Counted from the first letter of the stretch, positions 8,854-17,233 are shown. The stretch: 64,000 bases of DNA from Streptomyces griseoviridis (GCF_005222485.1 NZ_CP029078.1:5483501-5547500); one strand, 5' to 3'. Made by a program: numbers and translations. Notes: generated from the letters alone by a model not told the origin.

Positions 8854-9249
8854 TCAGGTGGGCTGGGGGCGGCCGAAGAGGAGGTCGTAGCCGGCCGGGA
8901 GCTGGAGCAGGATCTGCCCCGTCAGGTCGTCGCCCGCCGCGTCGGCGACGGTGGACAGCACGGCACTGACGTCCCATGTCGCCGTCTGCTCGGTGGCGCC
9001 CTCGATCCAGGCGGCGGTCGCGCGGACGAACCGCTCGGGCGACAGGGGTTCGGCGCTCTGCAGCGGGTTGAGCAGGATCAGGGCGAAGCCCTCCGGCAGG
9101 CGGGCCGCGAGCTGGGCGCGGACCTCGCCGACCAGGTGCGCGCCGAGCAGGGCGAGCACCACGCGGGCCGCGCGCTCGGCCTCTTCCACCGTGCCGTACT
9201 CGCCGCGCTCCCTCACATGGCCGAGGAACGCTTCGCGTCGCAGAGGCAT
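8854..9249 (-). CDS. DUF2267 domain protein (copy 2)
   Basis: This 131-residue paralogue of the neighbouring gene shares the endings QLPAGYDLLFGRPQP and LSTVADAAGDDLTGQILLQL. The ATG at 9249 gives MPLRREAFLGHVRERGEYGT, with AAGGGG about 11 bases upstream. A GTG at 9261 would add four residues but overlaps that ribosome site. The function is unknown. Its position beside a small heat-shock gene and a duplicate suggests a stress-related role, but that is inference. Confidence 0.83.
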   Translation of the reverse strand: MPLRREAFLGHVRERGEYGTVEEAERAARVVLALLGAHLVGEVRAQLAARLPEGFALILLNPLQSAEPLSPERFVRATAAWIEGATEQTATWDVSAVLSTVADAAGDDLTGQILLQLPAGYDLLFGRPQPT

Positions 9250-9353
9250 GGGGACCGCCACCCCTTCGTGTTTCCGCGGATGTCCGAGGGAGTGCGGAGG
9301 ACAGACAGGGTGAGGGGGTCAGGTGCCTGTCCTCCGCACTATTCCAGCCGGTG

Positions 9354-9785
9354 TCAGCCGGAGATCTCCTTCTGGCCCGAGCCGACGCCGACGGAGATCC
9401 TGCGAGGCTTGGCGCGCTCGGCGATCGGGATGCGCAGGGTGAGCACACCCGCGTCGTAGTCGGCCTTGATGCGCTCGGTGTCGAGGGTGTCGGCGAGCAC
9501 GATCTGGCGGGAGAAGACGCCCAACGGCCGCTCGGACAGCTCCATCTGCACGTCGTCGGCCTTCGCGACGGGGCGGCGCTCGGCCTTCACGGTGAGCATG
9601 TTCCGCTCGACGTCGATATCGATCGCGTCCGCGGAGACACCGGGGAGATCGAAGGCCACCACGTACTCGTCGCCCTCGCGGTAGGCGTCCATCGGCATCG
9701 CCGACGGCCTCGACCAGGTGCCGGGTCCCATCAGCTGCTGTGCCAGCCGGTCCAGCTCACGGAAGGGGTCAGTGCGCATCAACAT
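9354..9785 (-). CDS. Small heat-shock protein, Hsp20/alpha-crystallin family
   Basis: This 143-residue chaperone binds unfolding proteins. The alpha-crystallin domain spans about 40-130: [20 protein letters not shown], ..[36 protein letters not shown]. The C-terminal I-x-I-type motif is ISVGVG. The start is the ATG at 9785 ([17 protein letters not shown]), which has a GGAGGTG ribosome site upstream. The family's Streptomyces member Hsp18 is the main small heat-shock protein of the genus. The gene is divergent from a putative regulator, with two operator-like inverted repeats between them. Confidence 0.93.
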   Translation of the reverse strand: MLMRTDPFRELDRLAQQLMGPGTWSRPSAMPMDAYREGDEYVVAFDLPGVSADAIDIDVERNMLTVKAERRPVAKADDVQMELSERPLGVFSRQIVLADTLDTERIKADYDAGVLTLRIPIAERAKPRRISVGVGSGQKEISG

Positions 9786-9851
9786 CGTGAAAACACCTCC
9801 AGCGGGTTCGGGCAGTTGCTGCCAATGCGCTGCACTGACACCGTTGTAGCA

Positions 9852-9896
9852 TGTCATCCAATGGATGACAAACATGGTGTCGTCCAGATGATGACA
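9852..9896. promoter_or_regulatory. Two tandem operator-like inverted repeats in the hsp20 divergent promoter
   Basis: Site 1 at 9852-9870 is a perfect repeat, TGTCATCCA-A-TGGATGACA. Site 2 at 9878-9896, TGTCGTCCA-G-ATGATGACA, is an imperfect copy of the same 9-1-9 design. Their centres are 26 bp apart. They lie between the divergent starts at 9785 and 9913. The sequence is unlike the HAIR (HspR) or CIRCE elements, so a different regulator is likely, probably the neighbouring protein. Confidence 0.7.
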
Positions 9897-9912
9897 ACCG
9901 AGGGAGGTGTCG

Positions 9913-10554
9913 GTGACCACAGCCGACCAGCCGTCCATGACCAGCACGGACGCCCACAGCCCGGCGTCTTTCCTCGCCGCCGCGGCGGCCCTGAACGCCA
10001 TCGACGACGCCCTGCACGACGCCCATCGGGACTCCCAGGACCCGCCCGACGGCCCCGGACCGACGCCGGGGCCCGAACAGGCGCTGGCCTCACTGCTGCT
10101 GCTGCGCCAGGTGCGCGAACAGCTCGCCGGATGGGAGACCGGCCTGATCGAGACCGCCCGCGACGCCGGCGCCAGCTGGGCCGACCTCGCCCATCCCCTC
10201 GGCGTCGCCAGCCGCCAGGCCGCCGAACGCCGGTACCTGCGGGGCCGCCCCGGCCCGGCGGGGACCACCGGCGAACAGCGCGTGACGGCCACCCGCCAGG
10301 CCAGGGCCGCCGAACGCACCACCGCCGCCGGGGCCCGCGCCAACGCCGCCGACCTGCGCCGCGTCGCCGGGCAGATCACCTCCCTCACCGACCTGCCCGC
10401 CGCCGCGCGCCGCCCGCTCGACAGGCTCCTCGCGGCTCTCGCCCACGACGACCCCGCCGACCTCATCGCCCCCCTCGCCGCCACCCGCCCCTACCTGGCC
10501 GCAGACCACCCCGACCTCGTCGCCCGGCTCGACACCCTCACCGCCGCCCCCTGA
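9913..10554 (+). CDS. Putative Hsp18/Hsp20 transcriptional regulator
   Basis: The chosen start is GTG at 9913, behind a GAGGGAGG ribosome site. The 213-residue protein has a helical core ([40 protein letters not shown]) and a helix-turn-helix-like segment [22 protein letters not shown] (about 92-113). Proteins of this type are annotated in Streptomyces as HSP18 transcriptional regulators, as far as I recall. The divergent hsp20 gene and the double operator between them support an autoregulated repressor or activator of hsp20. Confidence 0.75.
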   Translation: MTTADQPSMTSTDAHSPASFLAAAAALNAIDDALHDAHRDSQDPPDGPGPTPGPEQALASLLLLRQVREQLAGWETGLIETARDAGASWADLAHPLGVASRQAAERRYLRGRPGPAGTTGEQRVTATRQARAAERTTAAGARANAADLRRVAGQITSLTDLPAAARRPLDRLLAALAHDDPADLIAPLAATRPYLAADHPDLVARLDTLTAAP

Positions 10555-10609
10555 GCCGGCGCGGGCCGCGCCACCCCCGTGCCGCCCACCCCCGCGCGCC
10601 GCGACGGCG

Positions 10610-11524
10610 CTACGCGGCCGGCCCGGCGAGGACCTCGCGGACGCTGTCGCGCAGCCAGCGCTGTGCCGGGTCGTCGTCGAGCCGGGGGTGCCAGGTCATG
10701 TGGTAGCGCAGCGGGGGGATCTCCTGCGGCGCGGGGCTGGTGCGCAGTGCCGGGTCGGACGCGTGCTCGGCGGCGATGCGCCGGGGCAGCGTGGCGATCA
10801 GGCGGGTTCCCGGTAGGGCCAGGGGCGCCACGGAGTGGTAGGGCACCGTCAGCCCGGCCCGGCGCGGTGTGCGGCGCTGTTCGAGCAGGTCGTCGATGGC
10901 GGTCTGCCGGCCGCCGACGGTGGCGACGATCACGTGCGTGGAGTCGAGGTAGTCGTCCAGCGTCAACTGCTGCCGGTCGGCCAGCGGGTGGTCCCGCGCC
11001 ATGACGCACACGAACTCGTCGTCGAACAGGTGCTCGGAGCGCAGGCCGGGCGCGGCCTTCCTGGTGGCGTAGAACAGCAGGTCGACCAGACCGTGGTCGA
11101 TGTCCTCGAAGACGCCGTCGTACCACCTGCCGAAGTGGAGGGTGGAGCGCGGCGAGCCCCGGAAGAGGCGCTGGAAGAGGGCGGGTACGAAGACCGACGC
11201 GTAATCGGTCCCGGCGATCCGGAACCTCTCGGACGCGTTGGCCGGGTCGAAGGTCTCCGGCGCGAACAGCGTCTCCAACTGCGGCACGACCGCGCCGAGT
11301 TGACGCTGAATGCGTGCGGCGCGCGGGGTGAGCTGGTACCCGCTCGGCGTGCGGACCAGCAGTTCGTCGCCGAAGGCGTCCCGCAGCCGCCGCAGGGCCC
11401 GGCTCATCGCCGGCTGACTCATGCCCGCCAGCTCGGCGGCGCGGGACACATGCCGCTCCGCCAGCAGGGCCGACAGCGGGCCGAGCAGGTTCAGGTCCGC
11501 CCGTTCAATATGCACCATACGCAT
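10610..11524 (-). CDS. LysR-family transcriptional regulator
   Basis: This protein is about 304 residues long. The N-terminal winged HTH (about 5-65) shows HVSRAAELAGMSQPAMSRAL and FGDELLVRTPSGYQLTPRA. The rest is the co-inducer-binding domain. Possible starts are the ATGs at 11524 and 11518, and no ribosome site is clear. It is divergent from an SDR oxidoreductase gene 225 bases away. Since LysR proteins often control the divergent neighbour, it probably regulates the SDR-SDR-esterase-oxidoreductase cluster. The gap holds a 17-bp tandem repeat array. Confidence 0.88.
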   Translation of the reverse strand: MRMVHIERADLNLLGPLSALLAERHVSRAAELAGMSQPAMSRALRRLRDAFGDELLVRTPSGYQLTPRAARIQRQLGAVVPQLETLFAPETFDPANASERFRIAGTDYASVFVPALFQRLFRGSPRSTLHFGRWYDGVFEDIDHGLVDLLFYATRKAAPGLRSEHLFDDEFVCVMARDHPLADRQQLTLDDYLDSTHVIVATVGGRQTAIDDLLEQRRTPRRAGLTVPYHSVAPLALPGTRLIATLPRRIAAEHASDPALRTSPAPQEIPPLRYHMTWHPRLDDDPAQRWLRDSVREVLAGPAA

Positions 11525-11624
11525 ATTCTAGATATCAGAGATTCATTAGACAAATAACTCCTGTCTGGCGGAGGGTGACGTCACGGGCAAGGACGGCGCG
11601 GGGCAGGACAGAACCTCCACGACC

Positions 11625-11739
11625 TCCGAAGTCCGTCCCATTCCGACCAACGACGAATTCCGCCCGGCGACGCATTCCGACTGACGACGAATGTCGACCG
11701 ACGGCGAATGTCGACTGGCGGCGAATTCCGACCAGCAGG
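11625..11739. repeat. 17-bp tandem repeat array between the LysR and SDR genes
   Basis: Units of exactly 17 bases begin at 11625 (degenerate), 11642, 11659, 11676, 11693 and 11710, and a partial unit begins at 11727. Typical units are TCCGACCAACGACGAAT and GTCGACTGGCGGCGAAT. Each unit border forms ATTC...GAAT dyads, and each unit fits a T-N11-A type LysR box. The array ends just before the ribosome site of the SDR gene at 11749. Confidence 0.8.
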
Positions 11740-11748
11740 GAGAAGAAG

Positions 11749-12498
11749 ATGACGGACGCAGCGCACGGAACGCGCAGGGTCGCGCTGGTGACCGGCGGAT
11801 CGGGCGGGATCGGCAGCGCGGTCGCCCGCCGGCTCGCGGACGCGGGCATGGCGGTCGCCGTCCACTACGCCGGGGCCTCGGCGCGGGCCGCCGAGGTGGT
11901 GGAGTCGATCACCGCGGCCGGTGGCACGACGTTCGCCGCACCCGGTGACATCGCCGAACCGGAGGCGATGACGCGGGTGTTCGACGCCGCCGAGCAGCGC
12001 TTCGGCGGGGTCGACGTGGTGGTGAACACCGCCGGGATCATGCTGCTCGCGCCGGTGGCCGACACGGACCTCGACACCTTCGACCGGATGCACCGCGTCA
12101 ACGTCCGCGGCACGTTCGTCGTCTCGCAACTCGCCGCGCGGCGGCTGCGCCCCGGCGGCGCACTGATCAACTTCTCCACCTCGATCACCCGGCTCCAGCA
12201 GCCGACCTACGGCGCCTACGCGGCCACCAAGGGCGCGGTGGAGGCGATGACGCTGGTCCTCGCCCGCGAGCTGCGCGGCCGGGACGTCACCGTCAACGCC
12301 GTGGCCCCCGGGCCGACCGCGACCCCGCTCTTCCTGGAGGGCAAGAGCGCCGAACTGGTCGAACGGATCGCCGCGGCCTCCCCGCTCGGACGCCTCGGCA
12401 CCCCCGAGGACATCGCGAGCGCGGTCGCGTTCCTGGCCGGCCCCGACGGCCGCTGGATCAACGGCCAGGTGATCTTCGCCAACGGCGGCGCCGCCTGA
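11749..12498 (+). CDS. SDR-family oxidoreductase
   Basis: This 249-residue classical short-chain dehydrogenase has a glycine-rich NAD(P) site TGGSGGIGSAVARRL (residues 14-28), NTAGIM, a catalytic Ser in LINFSTS and the YAATK tetrad (Tyr and Lys). The C terminus ends NGQVIFANGGAA, as usual for 3-oxoacyl-ACP-reductase-like members. The ATG at 11749 follows AGGGAGAAGAAG. It is the first gene of a four-gene plus-strand cluster divergent from the LysR regulator. The substrate is unknown. Confidence 0.9.
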   Translation: MTDAAHGTRRVALVTGGSGGIGSAVARRLADAGMAVAVHYAGASARAAEVVESITAAGGTTFAAPGDIAEPEAMTRVFDAAEQRFGGVDVVVNTAGIMLLAPVADTDLDTFDRMHRVNVRGTFVVSQLAARRLRPGGALINFSTSITRLQQPTYGAYAATKGAVEAMTLVLARELRGRDVTVNAVAPGPTATPLFLEGKSAELVERIAAASPLGRLGTPEDIASAVAFLAGPDGRWINGQVIFANGGAA

Positions 12499-12603
12499 CG
12501 TCCGCGTGCGGGACGGCACACCGCCTCCCCTCGGGCACACCGCCCCCCCGGCACCCCTCCCCCTTCCGACACCTCTCACCTCACCCTCGACGGAGAAGAC
12601 CCC

Positions 12604-13494
12604 ATGTCCACTGTTCTCATCACCGGTGCCGCCACCGGAATCGGCAACCTCACCGCCAAGGCGCTCGCCCGCGCCGGGCACCGCGTCCACGCCACGATGC
12701 GCTCGCCCGAAGGCCGCAACGCCCCGCGCGCCCAGGAGCTGCGTGACATCGCCGCCGCCGAGGGCGTCGACCTCCGCGTCGCCGAACTCGACGTGTCCTC
12801 GCAGGAATCGGCCGACGCCGCCGTCGTCGCGGTGCTCGCCGACGGCGGCGACCTCGACGTGGTCATCCACAACGCCGGTCACCTGCTGGTCGGTTACGTG
12901 GAGGCGTTCACCGCCGAGGAGATGGCCCACCTCATCGACGTCAACACGCTGGGCGTGCAACGACTCAACCGCGCCGCCCTGCCCCACCTGCGCCGGCGCG
13001 GCAGCGGCACCCTGCTCTACGTCGGCAGCACCACGTCCGTCACGACACCGCCCTTCCTCGGTCCCTACGTCGTCTCCAAGGCGGCGATGGACTCGCTGGC
13101 CCTGGTCACCAGCTACGAGGTCGCCCCGCTCGGCATCGAGACCGTGATCGTCATGCCGGGCGCCTTCACCGAGGGCACCGACCACTTCCCCAAGGCCGGC
13201 CGGGCCGCCGACACCGCCGTGGCCGAGGCGTACCAGGCCCTTGACCCGCTGGTCGCCCGGAACGAGGAGGCCACCGCGAGCCTCTTCACGCCCGGCACGC
13301 ACGCCGACCCCGTCGTCGTCGCCGAGGAGATCACCCGCATCCTCGCCCTGCCCTACGGCGAGCGCCCCTTCCGCAGCGTCGTCGACCTCACCAACTCCTC
13401 GGTCGAGCAGGCCAACGACGCCGTCACCGAGGCCCGCACCGACTTCGTCCGCCGCATGGGCTTCGGCGAGGTCCTGGAACTGCGCCGCGCCTGA
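12604..13494 (+). CDS. SDR-family oxidoreductase
   Basis: This 296-residue short-chain dehydrogenase has the TGAATGIG cofactor motif at residues 8-15, the NAG motif (IHNAGHLLVG) and a YVVSK active site (Tyr and Lys). The longer C-terminal region (about 200-296) is typical of ketoreductase-like SDRs with an extra substrate-binding part. It follows the first SDR gene by 105 bases of C-rich spacer and probably belongs to the same operon. The two SDRs are not close duplicates of each other. Confidence 0.9.
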   Translation: MSTVLITGAATGIGNLTAKALARAGHRVHATMRSPEGRNAPRAQELRDIAAAEGVDLRVAELDVSSQESADAAVVAVLADGGDLDVVIHNAGHLLVGYVEAFTAEEMAHLIDVNTLGVQRLNRAALPHLRRRGSGTLLYVGSTTSVTTPPFLGPYVVSKAAMDSLALVTSYEVAPLGIETVIVMPGAFTEGTDHFPKAGRAADTAVAEAYQALDPLVARNEEATASLFTPGTHADPVVVAEEITRILALPYGERPFRSVVDLTNSSVEQANDAVTEARTDFVRRMGFGEVLELRRA

Positions 13495-13591
13495 TCCCCG
13501 CCGCCGAGCCACCCCCCCGAACCCACCGCCCCCAGAACCCACCATCCCCAGAACCCGCCACCCCCCGACCTCTTGGACAAGCGAGATCACC

Positions 13592-14488
13592 ATGACCGAA
13601 TCCGGGCTCGGCGCCGTCGTCGACCTGCTGCGCGCCTCACCGCTCGACATGGGCGGCGACCCCCGCGCCATGCGCCTCGTCTTCGACGAGATGATCGCCT
13701 CCCACCCGGTCCCCGAGGACGTGCGCACCACGGCCGAGCGGCTCGGCGGCGTCCCCGCCCTCGCGGTCACCGCGGGCGACGCCGAGCCGTCGGGGACGGT
13801 GCTGTACTTCCACGGCGGCGGCTACGCCCTGGGCTCCGCCGCCGCGAGCGTCAACCTGGCCGCCGACATCGCCCGCCGCTCCCGAACCACCGTCCACACC
13901 GTGGAGTACCGGCTCGCACCGGAGAACCCCTTCCCGGCGGCCGTCGACGACGCCCTCGCCGCCTACCGCGGACTGCTCGAACGGGGCGTCCCGGCCGAGA
14001 CGATCACCGTGAGCGGCGAGTCCGCGGGCGGGGGACTGGCCCTGGCCCTGCTGGTGGCGCTCAAGGAGTCAGAGCTGCCGCAGCCGGCGGCCGCCGTCGT
14101 CCTCTCGCCCTGGGCCGACCTCACCCAGTCCGGCCGCAGCCACCGCACCAAGGCCGCCGTCGACCCGGCACTGACCCGCCGGGCGCTGACCGTCCGGGCC
14201 GACGACTACCTCGCGGGCGCCGACCCCCGCTCGCCCCTCGCCAGTCCCCTCTTCGCCGACCTGCGCGGACTTCCCCCGCTGCTCGTCCAGGCCGGAACGT
14301 ACGAGGTGCTCCTCGACGACGCCCTCCGGCTGGCCGCCAAGGCCGCCGACGACGACGTGGCGGTCACCTTGCGGACGTTCCCGGGCGCACCCCATGTCTT
14401 CCAGGGCTTCGCCGCGGTCGTCGCCGAGGGCGCGCGGGCGCTGGACGACGTCGCGGCCTTCCTGCGCACCCATCTCGACGGCCGGTAG
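13592..14488 (+). CDS. Alpha/beta hydrolase, hormone-sensitive-lipase-like esterase
   Basis: This 298-residue esterase of the HSL/GDxG type carries the oxyanion motif FHGGGYALGS, the nucleophile elbow GESAGGG (Ser), a likely catalytic Asp near residue 242 (GTYEVLLDDALRL) and His in GAPHVFQGF. The ATG at 13592 gives MTESGLGAVVDLLR. The 97-base gap before it holds C-rich imperfect repeats around CCCCAGAACCC. It probably hydrolyses short acyl esters. With two SDRs and a quinone-reductase-like gene, it suggests catabolism or detoxification of a small ester or lactone. Confidence 0.9.
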   Translation: MTESGLGAVVDLLRASPLDMGGDPRAMRLVFDEMIASHPVPEDVRTTAERLGGVPALAVTAGDAEPSGTVLYFHGGGYALGSAAASVNLAADIARRSRTTVHTVEYRLAPENPFPAAVDDALAAYRGLLERGVPAETITVSGESAGGGLALALLVALKESELPQPAAAVVLSPWADLTQSGRSHRTKAAVDPALTRRALTVRADDYLAGADPRSPLASPLFADLRGLPPLLVQAGTYEVLLDDALRLAAKAADDDVAVTLRTFPGAPHVFQGFAAVVAEGARALDDVAAFLRTHLDGR

Positions 14489-14540
14489 ACCGGGCTGAGC
14501 GAGCCGGGTACCCGCACCGGCCGGACGCCCTGGCCCGTCG

Positions 14541-14631
14541 GACCGACCTCCGACCCGAACCGACCTGACCCGACCTGATCCGAACCCACCTGATCCGACC
14601 TGATCCGAACCGACCTGATCCGATCCGAAAG
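14541..14631. repeat. Short direct repeats of a CGACCTGATCCGAAC-type unit
   Basis: The gap between the esterase and oxidoreductase genes is filled with repeats of CGACCTGATC and CCGAAC in varying phase (for example around 14571, 14596 and 14611). They show no hairpin potential and no coding signs. They may be a slippage-prone spacer. Confidence 0.6.
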
Positions 14632-14641
14632 GCAGGACCCC

Positions 14642-15556
14642 GTGCGAGCCGTCCGCTTCCACCACTACGGGGACATCGACGTGCTCCGCGTCGAGGACGT
14701 CGAACAGCGGGCGCTCCGACCGCACGACGTCCTGGTCAGGATGCGCGCCGCGGGCATCAACCCGGGCGAGGCCAAGATCCGCACCGGTGCCCTGCACGAG
14801 CGGTTCCCCGCGTCCTTCCCCTCCGGACAGGGCAGCGACCTGGCGGGCACCGTGGTGGAGACCGGTTGCGAGGTCACCCGGTGGCGGGTCGGCGACGAGG
14901 TGCTCGGCTGGTCCTGGGAACGCTCCAGCCACGCCGAACTCGTCGTCGTCCCCGACGGGCAGCTCGTCGCGAAGCCTGAGGGCCTCGCCTGGGAGACGGC
15001 AGGCGCCCTGTACGTGTCCGGCAGCACGGCCTGCGCCGCCGTCGCGGCGGTCGTCCCCGCGCCGGGCGAGACCGTCGTCGTCACCGCCGCCACGGGAGGG
15101 GTGGGGAGCATCGCCGTCCAACTGGTCCGCCGGGCCGGCGCGCACGTGATCGCCGTCGCCTCGCCACGGCACGGTGACTGGCTGCGCGCCCGGGGCGCGA
15201 CGGTCGTCCCCTACGGCGAGGGCGTCGAGGACCGCCTGCGCCGGACCGCCGGGCCGGCCCCGTCCGGGTTCCTCGACTTCCACGGCGGTGACTACGTCCG
15301 GCTCGGCCTCGCCCTCGGCGTCGCGCCCGCCCGGATCAACACCATCGACTACGGCGCCGCCGCCGCGTGCGGGACGCGATCGGACGCGAGTGCCGAAGGC
15401 TCCACCCCCGGGACCCTCGCCCGCCTCGCCGGCCTAGTGGCCGAGGGAACCGTGCGGGTTCCCGTCAGCGCGGTCCACCCCCTGGAAGAGGTGCGGCAGG
15501 CGTTCCGGGAACTCGAACACGCCCATCCGCTTGGCAAGATCGTGCTCACCTCCTGA
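14642..15556 (+). CDS. NADP-dependent quinone-oxidoreductase-like protein (MDR family)
   Basis: This 304-residue medium-chain dehydrogenase/reductase has an N-terminal GroES-like fold (about 1-115: MRAVRFHHYGDIDVLRVEDV, GINPGEAKIR) and a Rossmann cofactor domain with ATGGVGSIAVQLVRRAGA. It has no catalytic or structural zinc cysteine set, so it belongs to the zinc-free quinone reductase branch. The GTG at 14642 follows AAAGGCAGG. It ends the LysR-linked cluster. The substrate is not evident. Confidence 0.88.
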   Translation: MRAVRFHHYGDIDVLRVEDVEQRALRPHDVLVRMRAAGINPGEAKIRTGALHERFPASFPSGQGSDLAGTVVETGCEVTRWRVGDEVLGWSWERSSHAELVVVPDGQLVAKPEGLAWETAGALYVSGSTACAAVAAVVPAPGETVVVTAATGGVGSIAVQLVRRAGAHVIAVASPRHGDWLRARGATVVPYGEGVEDRLRRTAGPAPSGFLDFHGGDYVRLGLALGVAPARINTIDYGAAAACGTRSDASAEGSTPGTLARLAGLVAEGTVRVPVSAVHPLEEVRQAFRELEHAHPLGKIVLTS

Positions 15557-15688
15557 GCCGGGGAAGCCGTGAGGCGCGCGCCGGCGCCGACTATCTCTCC
15601 GCCCGAGCCACAGAAATCTATGTCGGCCGGAGTAGACATTGGGTGGCGGTGTGGGTATGGTTTCTCTCGTAGCCAAGGAGACAGCAGA

Positions 15689-15713
15689 GCCCGGCAGAGA
15701 CGAACTGCCGGGC
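15689..15713. other. Perfect 9-bp hairpin in the non-coding region
   Basis: GCCCGGCAG (15689-15697) and CTGCCGGGC (15705-15713) flank a 7-base AGACGAA loop. It lies near the start of the gene-free region, about 20 bases after a possible ribosome-site-like AAGGAG, and could be part of an RNA fold. Confidence 0.55.
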
Positions 15714-16250
15714 AGCAGTACCGCAGTCGCAGGACGGTGCGGTGGTGGAGTGTCGAAGCCAAGATGGATGCAGGACGGCGACGGGACTGACGACCGGACC
15801 GGGTGGCCCGCAGTGATCAGGGGCCGCCGCGAGCAGTACCGCAGTTCACGCAGGAGCAGTACCCAGCAGTGAGGTGAGCAGTACCTCGGTGAAGGCGTCG
15901 GCTGCGGACGCGCGCACCGGGAGGTTCGGTAGTGGGGTTCCAAGCCGGAGCAGACGCAGGACGGGCGACGGGGCTGGCTGCCGAAGAGCGGTGCTGTGAC
16001 AGGCCGCTGAGCAGTTCGCAGGAACAGCAGTAGGCAAGTGATCGATCCCAGAGGGAAGAACGGAGGAGCACAGCGCCATCAGGATCGCCCGGGTGGAGTG
16101 TTGAGCCCGGGTACCGCAGGACATCGATAGTGAGGTGGTCTCCGGTCAAGCAACCGCGATCCCCGCGGCTCCGACAGCTTCCAGGTCGGGACAGCGGACA
16201 CAGTAGGCCGGCGTTGTACCAGAGCCGGTAGATGGTGTAGCAGTTCCTTC

Positions 16251-16282
16251 GGGGCTTGGGTGCCGCATGGCACCCAAGCCCC
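16251..16282. other. Perfect 14-bp hairpin with GCAT loop upstream of the HTH gene
   Basis: GGGGCTTGGGTGCC (16251-16264) pairs exactly with 16269-16282 around the loop GCAT. The A, T of the loop and the next G form an ATG in frame with the HTH gene. Translation from it would begin inside a very stable stem, so the true start is more likely at 16309. The hairpin may act as a terminator of an upstream RNA or as a leader control element. Confidence 0.65.
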
Positions 16283-16308
16283 TCCACGCGTTGCGCAGAG
16301 AGGTGCAA

Positions 16309-16647
16309 ATGACAGCAGACGACTCCTTCGGCCGTCTCGACGACGACGACTATCCCGCCTACACGATGGGCCGGGCCGCCGAGATGCTCGGTACCTCGCA
16401 GGGCTTTCTCCGCGCCGTCGGCGAAGCCCGCCTCATCACCCCGCTGCGCTCCGAGGGCGGCCACCGCCGCTACTCCCGGTACCAGCTGCGCATCGCCGCC
16501 CGCGCCCGGGAACTCGTCGACCAGGGCACCCCCATCGAGGCCGCCTGCCGCATCGTCATCCTTGAGGACCAGCTCGAAGAAGCTCAGCGCATCAACGCCG
16601 AATACCGCCGCGCCGCCGCCTCGGGGAACTCGACGACCGCAGGCTGA
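16309..16647 (+). CDS. MerR-type helix-turn-helix DNA-binding protein
   Basis: This 112-residue protein has a MerR-like winged HTH (about 14-80): YTMGRAAEMLGTSQGFLRAV, then EARLITPLRSEGGHRRYSRYQL. A coiled-coil-like C-terminal helix follows (EDQLEEAQRINAEYRRAAA). There is no effector domain. The ATG at 16309 has GAGAGG upstream. An in-frame ATG at 16267 lies in a hairpin loop and is less likely. The gene precedes a cold-shock protein and a DEAD-box helicase, suggesting a role in a cold or RNA-structure stress response. That role is inference. Confidence 0.88.
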   Translation: MTADDSFGRLDDDDYPAYTMGRAAEMLGTSQGFLRAVGEARLITPLRSEGGHRRYSRYQLRIAARARELVDQGTPIEAACRIVILEDQLEEAQRINAEYRRAAASGNSTTAG

Positions 16648-16650
16648 GGC

Positions 16651-16693
16651 GGCCCGGCCCCGCCCGTGCGCGGAGCGCACCGCGGGCCGGGCC
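16651..16693 (+). terminator. Compound GC hairpin after the HTH gene
   Basis: The outer arms GGCCCGGCCC (16651-16660) and GGGCCGGGCC (16684-16693) enclose an inner perfect 6-bp stem GTGCGC-GGA-GCGCAC (16666-16680). It begins four bases after the stop codon, a good position for transcript termination. Confidence 0.7.
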
Positions 16694-17233
16694 CCGGGCC
16701 TCGGCGCAGTCGCGTGATGTCCCGCCCGTGATCACCCGGACCCGGGCAGGGCCGACGGGCGGTTCGGGCCGCGCTCCCACCGGGACCGGCCCGCGCGGCA
16801 CACGACGACGCGAGTCCACCGGTCACCGTTCACCGCTCAAGGGATCACCGGCAGTTTCCCCCCGTGGTCCCACGCGATTCGATGTCCGCGTGCGCGTGCC
16901 CCCGAGCCCTGGGCGACGGCCGCTCCTGCGGCAACACTGCGGCGCGGGTGGGGCAATATCTGTCACCGCCGGACGAAGGTTAAACAGACCGCGCGGACAG
17001 CGTGTTTATCGCAGTGAACTCATGGGCGCTATCGTCCGTACACGGGCCACTGCCGCGTGCTACTGTCGATCTCAGTTGCAGTTGTGGTTCCCAAAATCTT
17101 CAACGCTCACGCAGGCATTCAGTCGCGGGAAGCGTTTTTTATTTCCGGTTGTTCTCCGGGCGGGGCATCATCGCGGCGACCCGGGCCCGCGCATCGCGGG
17201 TTCCGGCGTACAGCCCCGACAAGGAGATACGAC
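16694..17233 (+). other. Upstream and probable long 5' leader region of the cold-shock gene
   Basis: These 540 bases contain no convincing gene. The last 230 are unusually A/T-rich for this DNA (for example CCCAAAATCTTCAACG and AAGCGTTTTTTATTTCCGG). A long untranslated leader that folds differently in the cold is typical of csp genes, and this region could hold one. I see no single decisive structure. Confidence 0.45.

Larger units (their letters stand above)
15557..16308. other. 750-base region without a convincing gene; possible long leader or RNA
   Basis: G+C and codon periodicity drop here and every long frame looks unnatural. The region holds recurring GAGCAGTACC/GCAGTACCGCAGT-type motifs (near 15712, 15831, 15855 and 15879). 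It also has a 9-bp perfect hairpin at 15689-15713 and a 14-bp perfect hairpin at 16251-16282, just before the HTH gene. The sequence reads like a structured transcript or the 5' leader of the downstream gene. I recall similar sequence upstream of this gene in other streptomycetes but cannot prove it here. Confidence 0.5.

Noticed and set aside
11625..11739. 17-bp repeats considered as replication iterons
   Set aside because: No replication initiator gene or AT-rich unwinding region is near. The position between a LysR gene and its likely target favours an operator array.
11575..11748. N-terminal extension of the first SDR through the tandem repeats
   Set aside because: The extension consists of translated 17-bp repeats. 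The ATG at 11749 gives a normal SDR start with a ribosome site.
15846..16124. Minus-strand frame of 92 residues in the gene-free region
   Set aside because: Composition is unlike real proteins here (many Ser, Pro, Leu and Cys, no domain), there is no ribosome site, and it crosses the repeat motifs.
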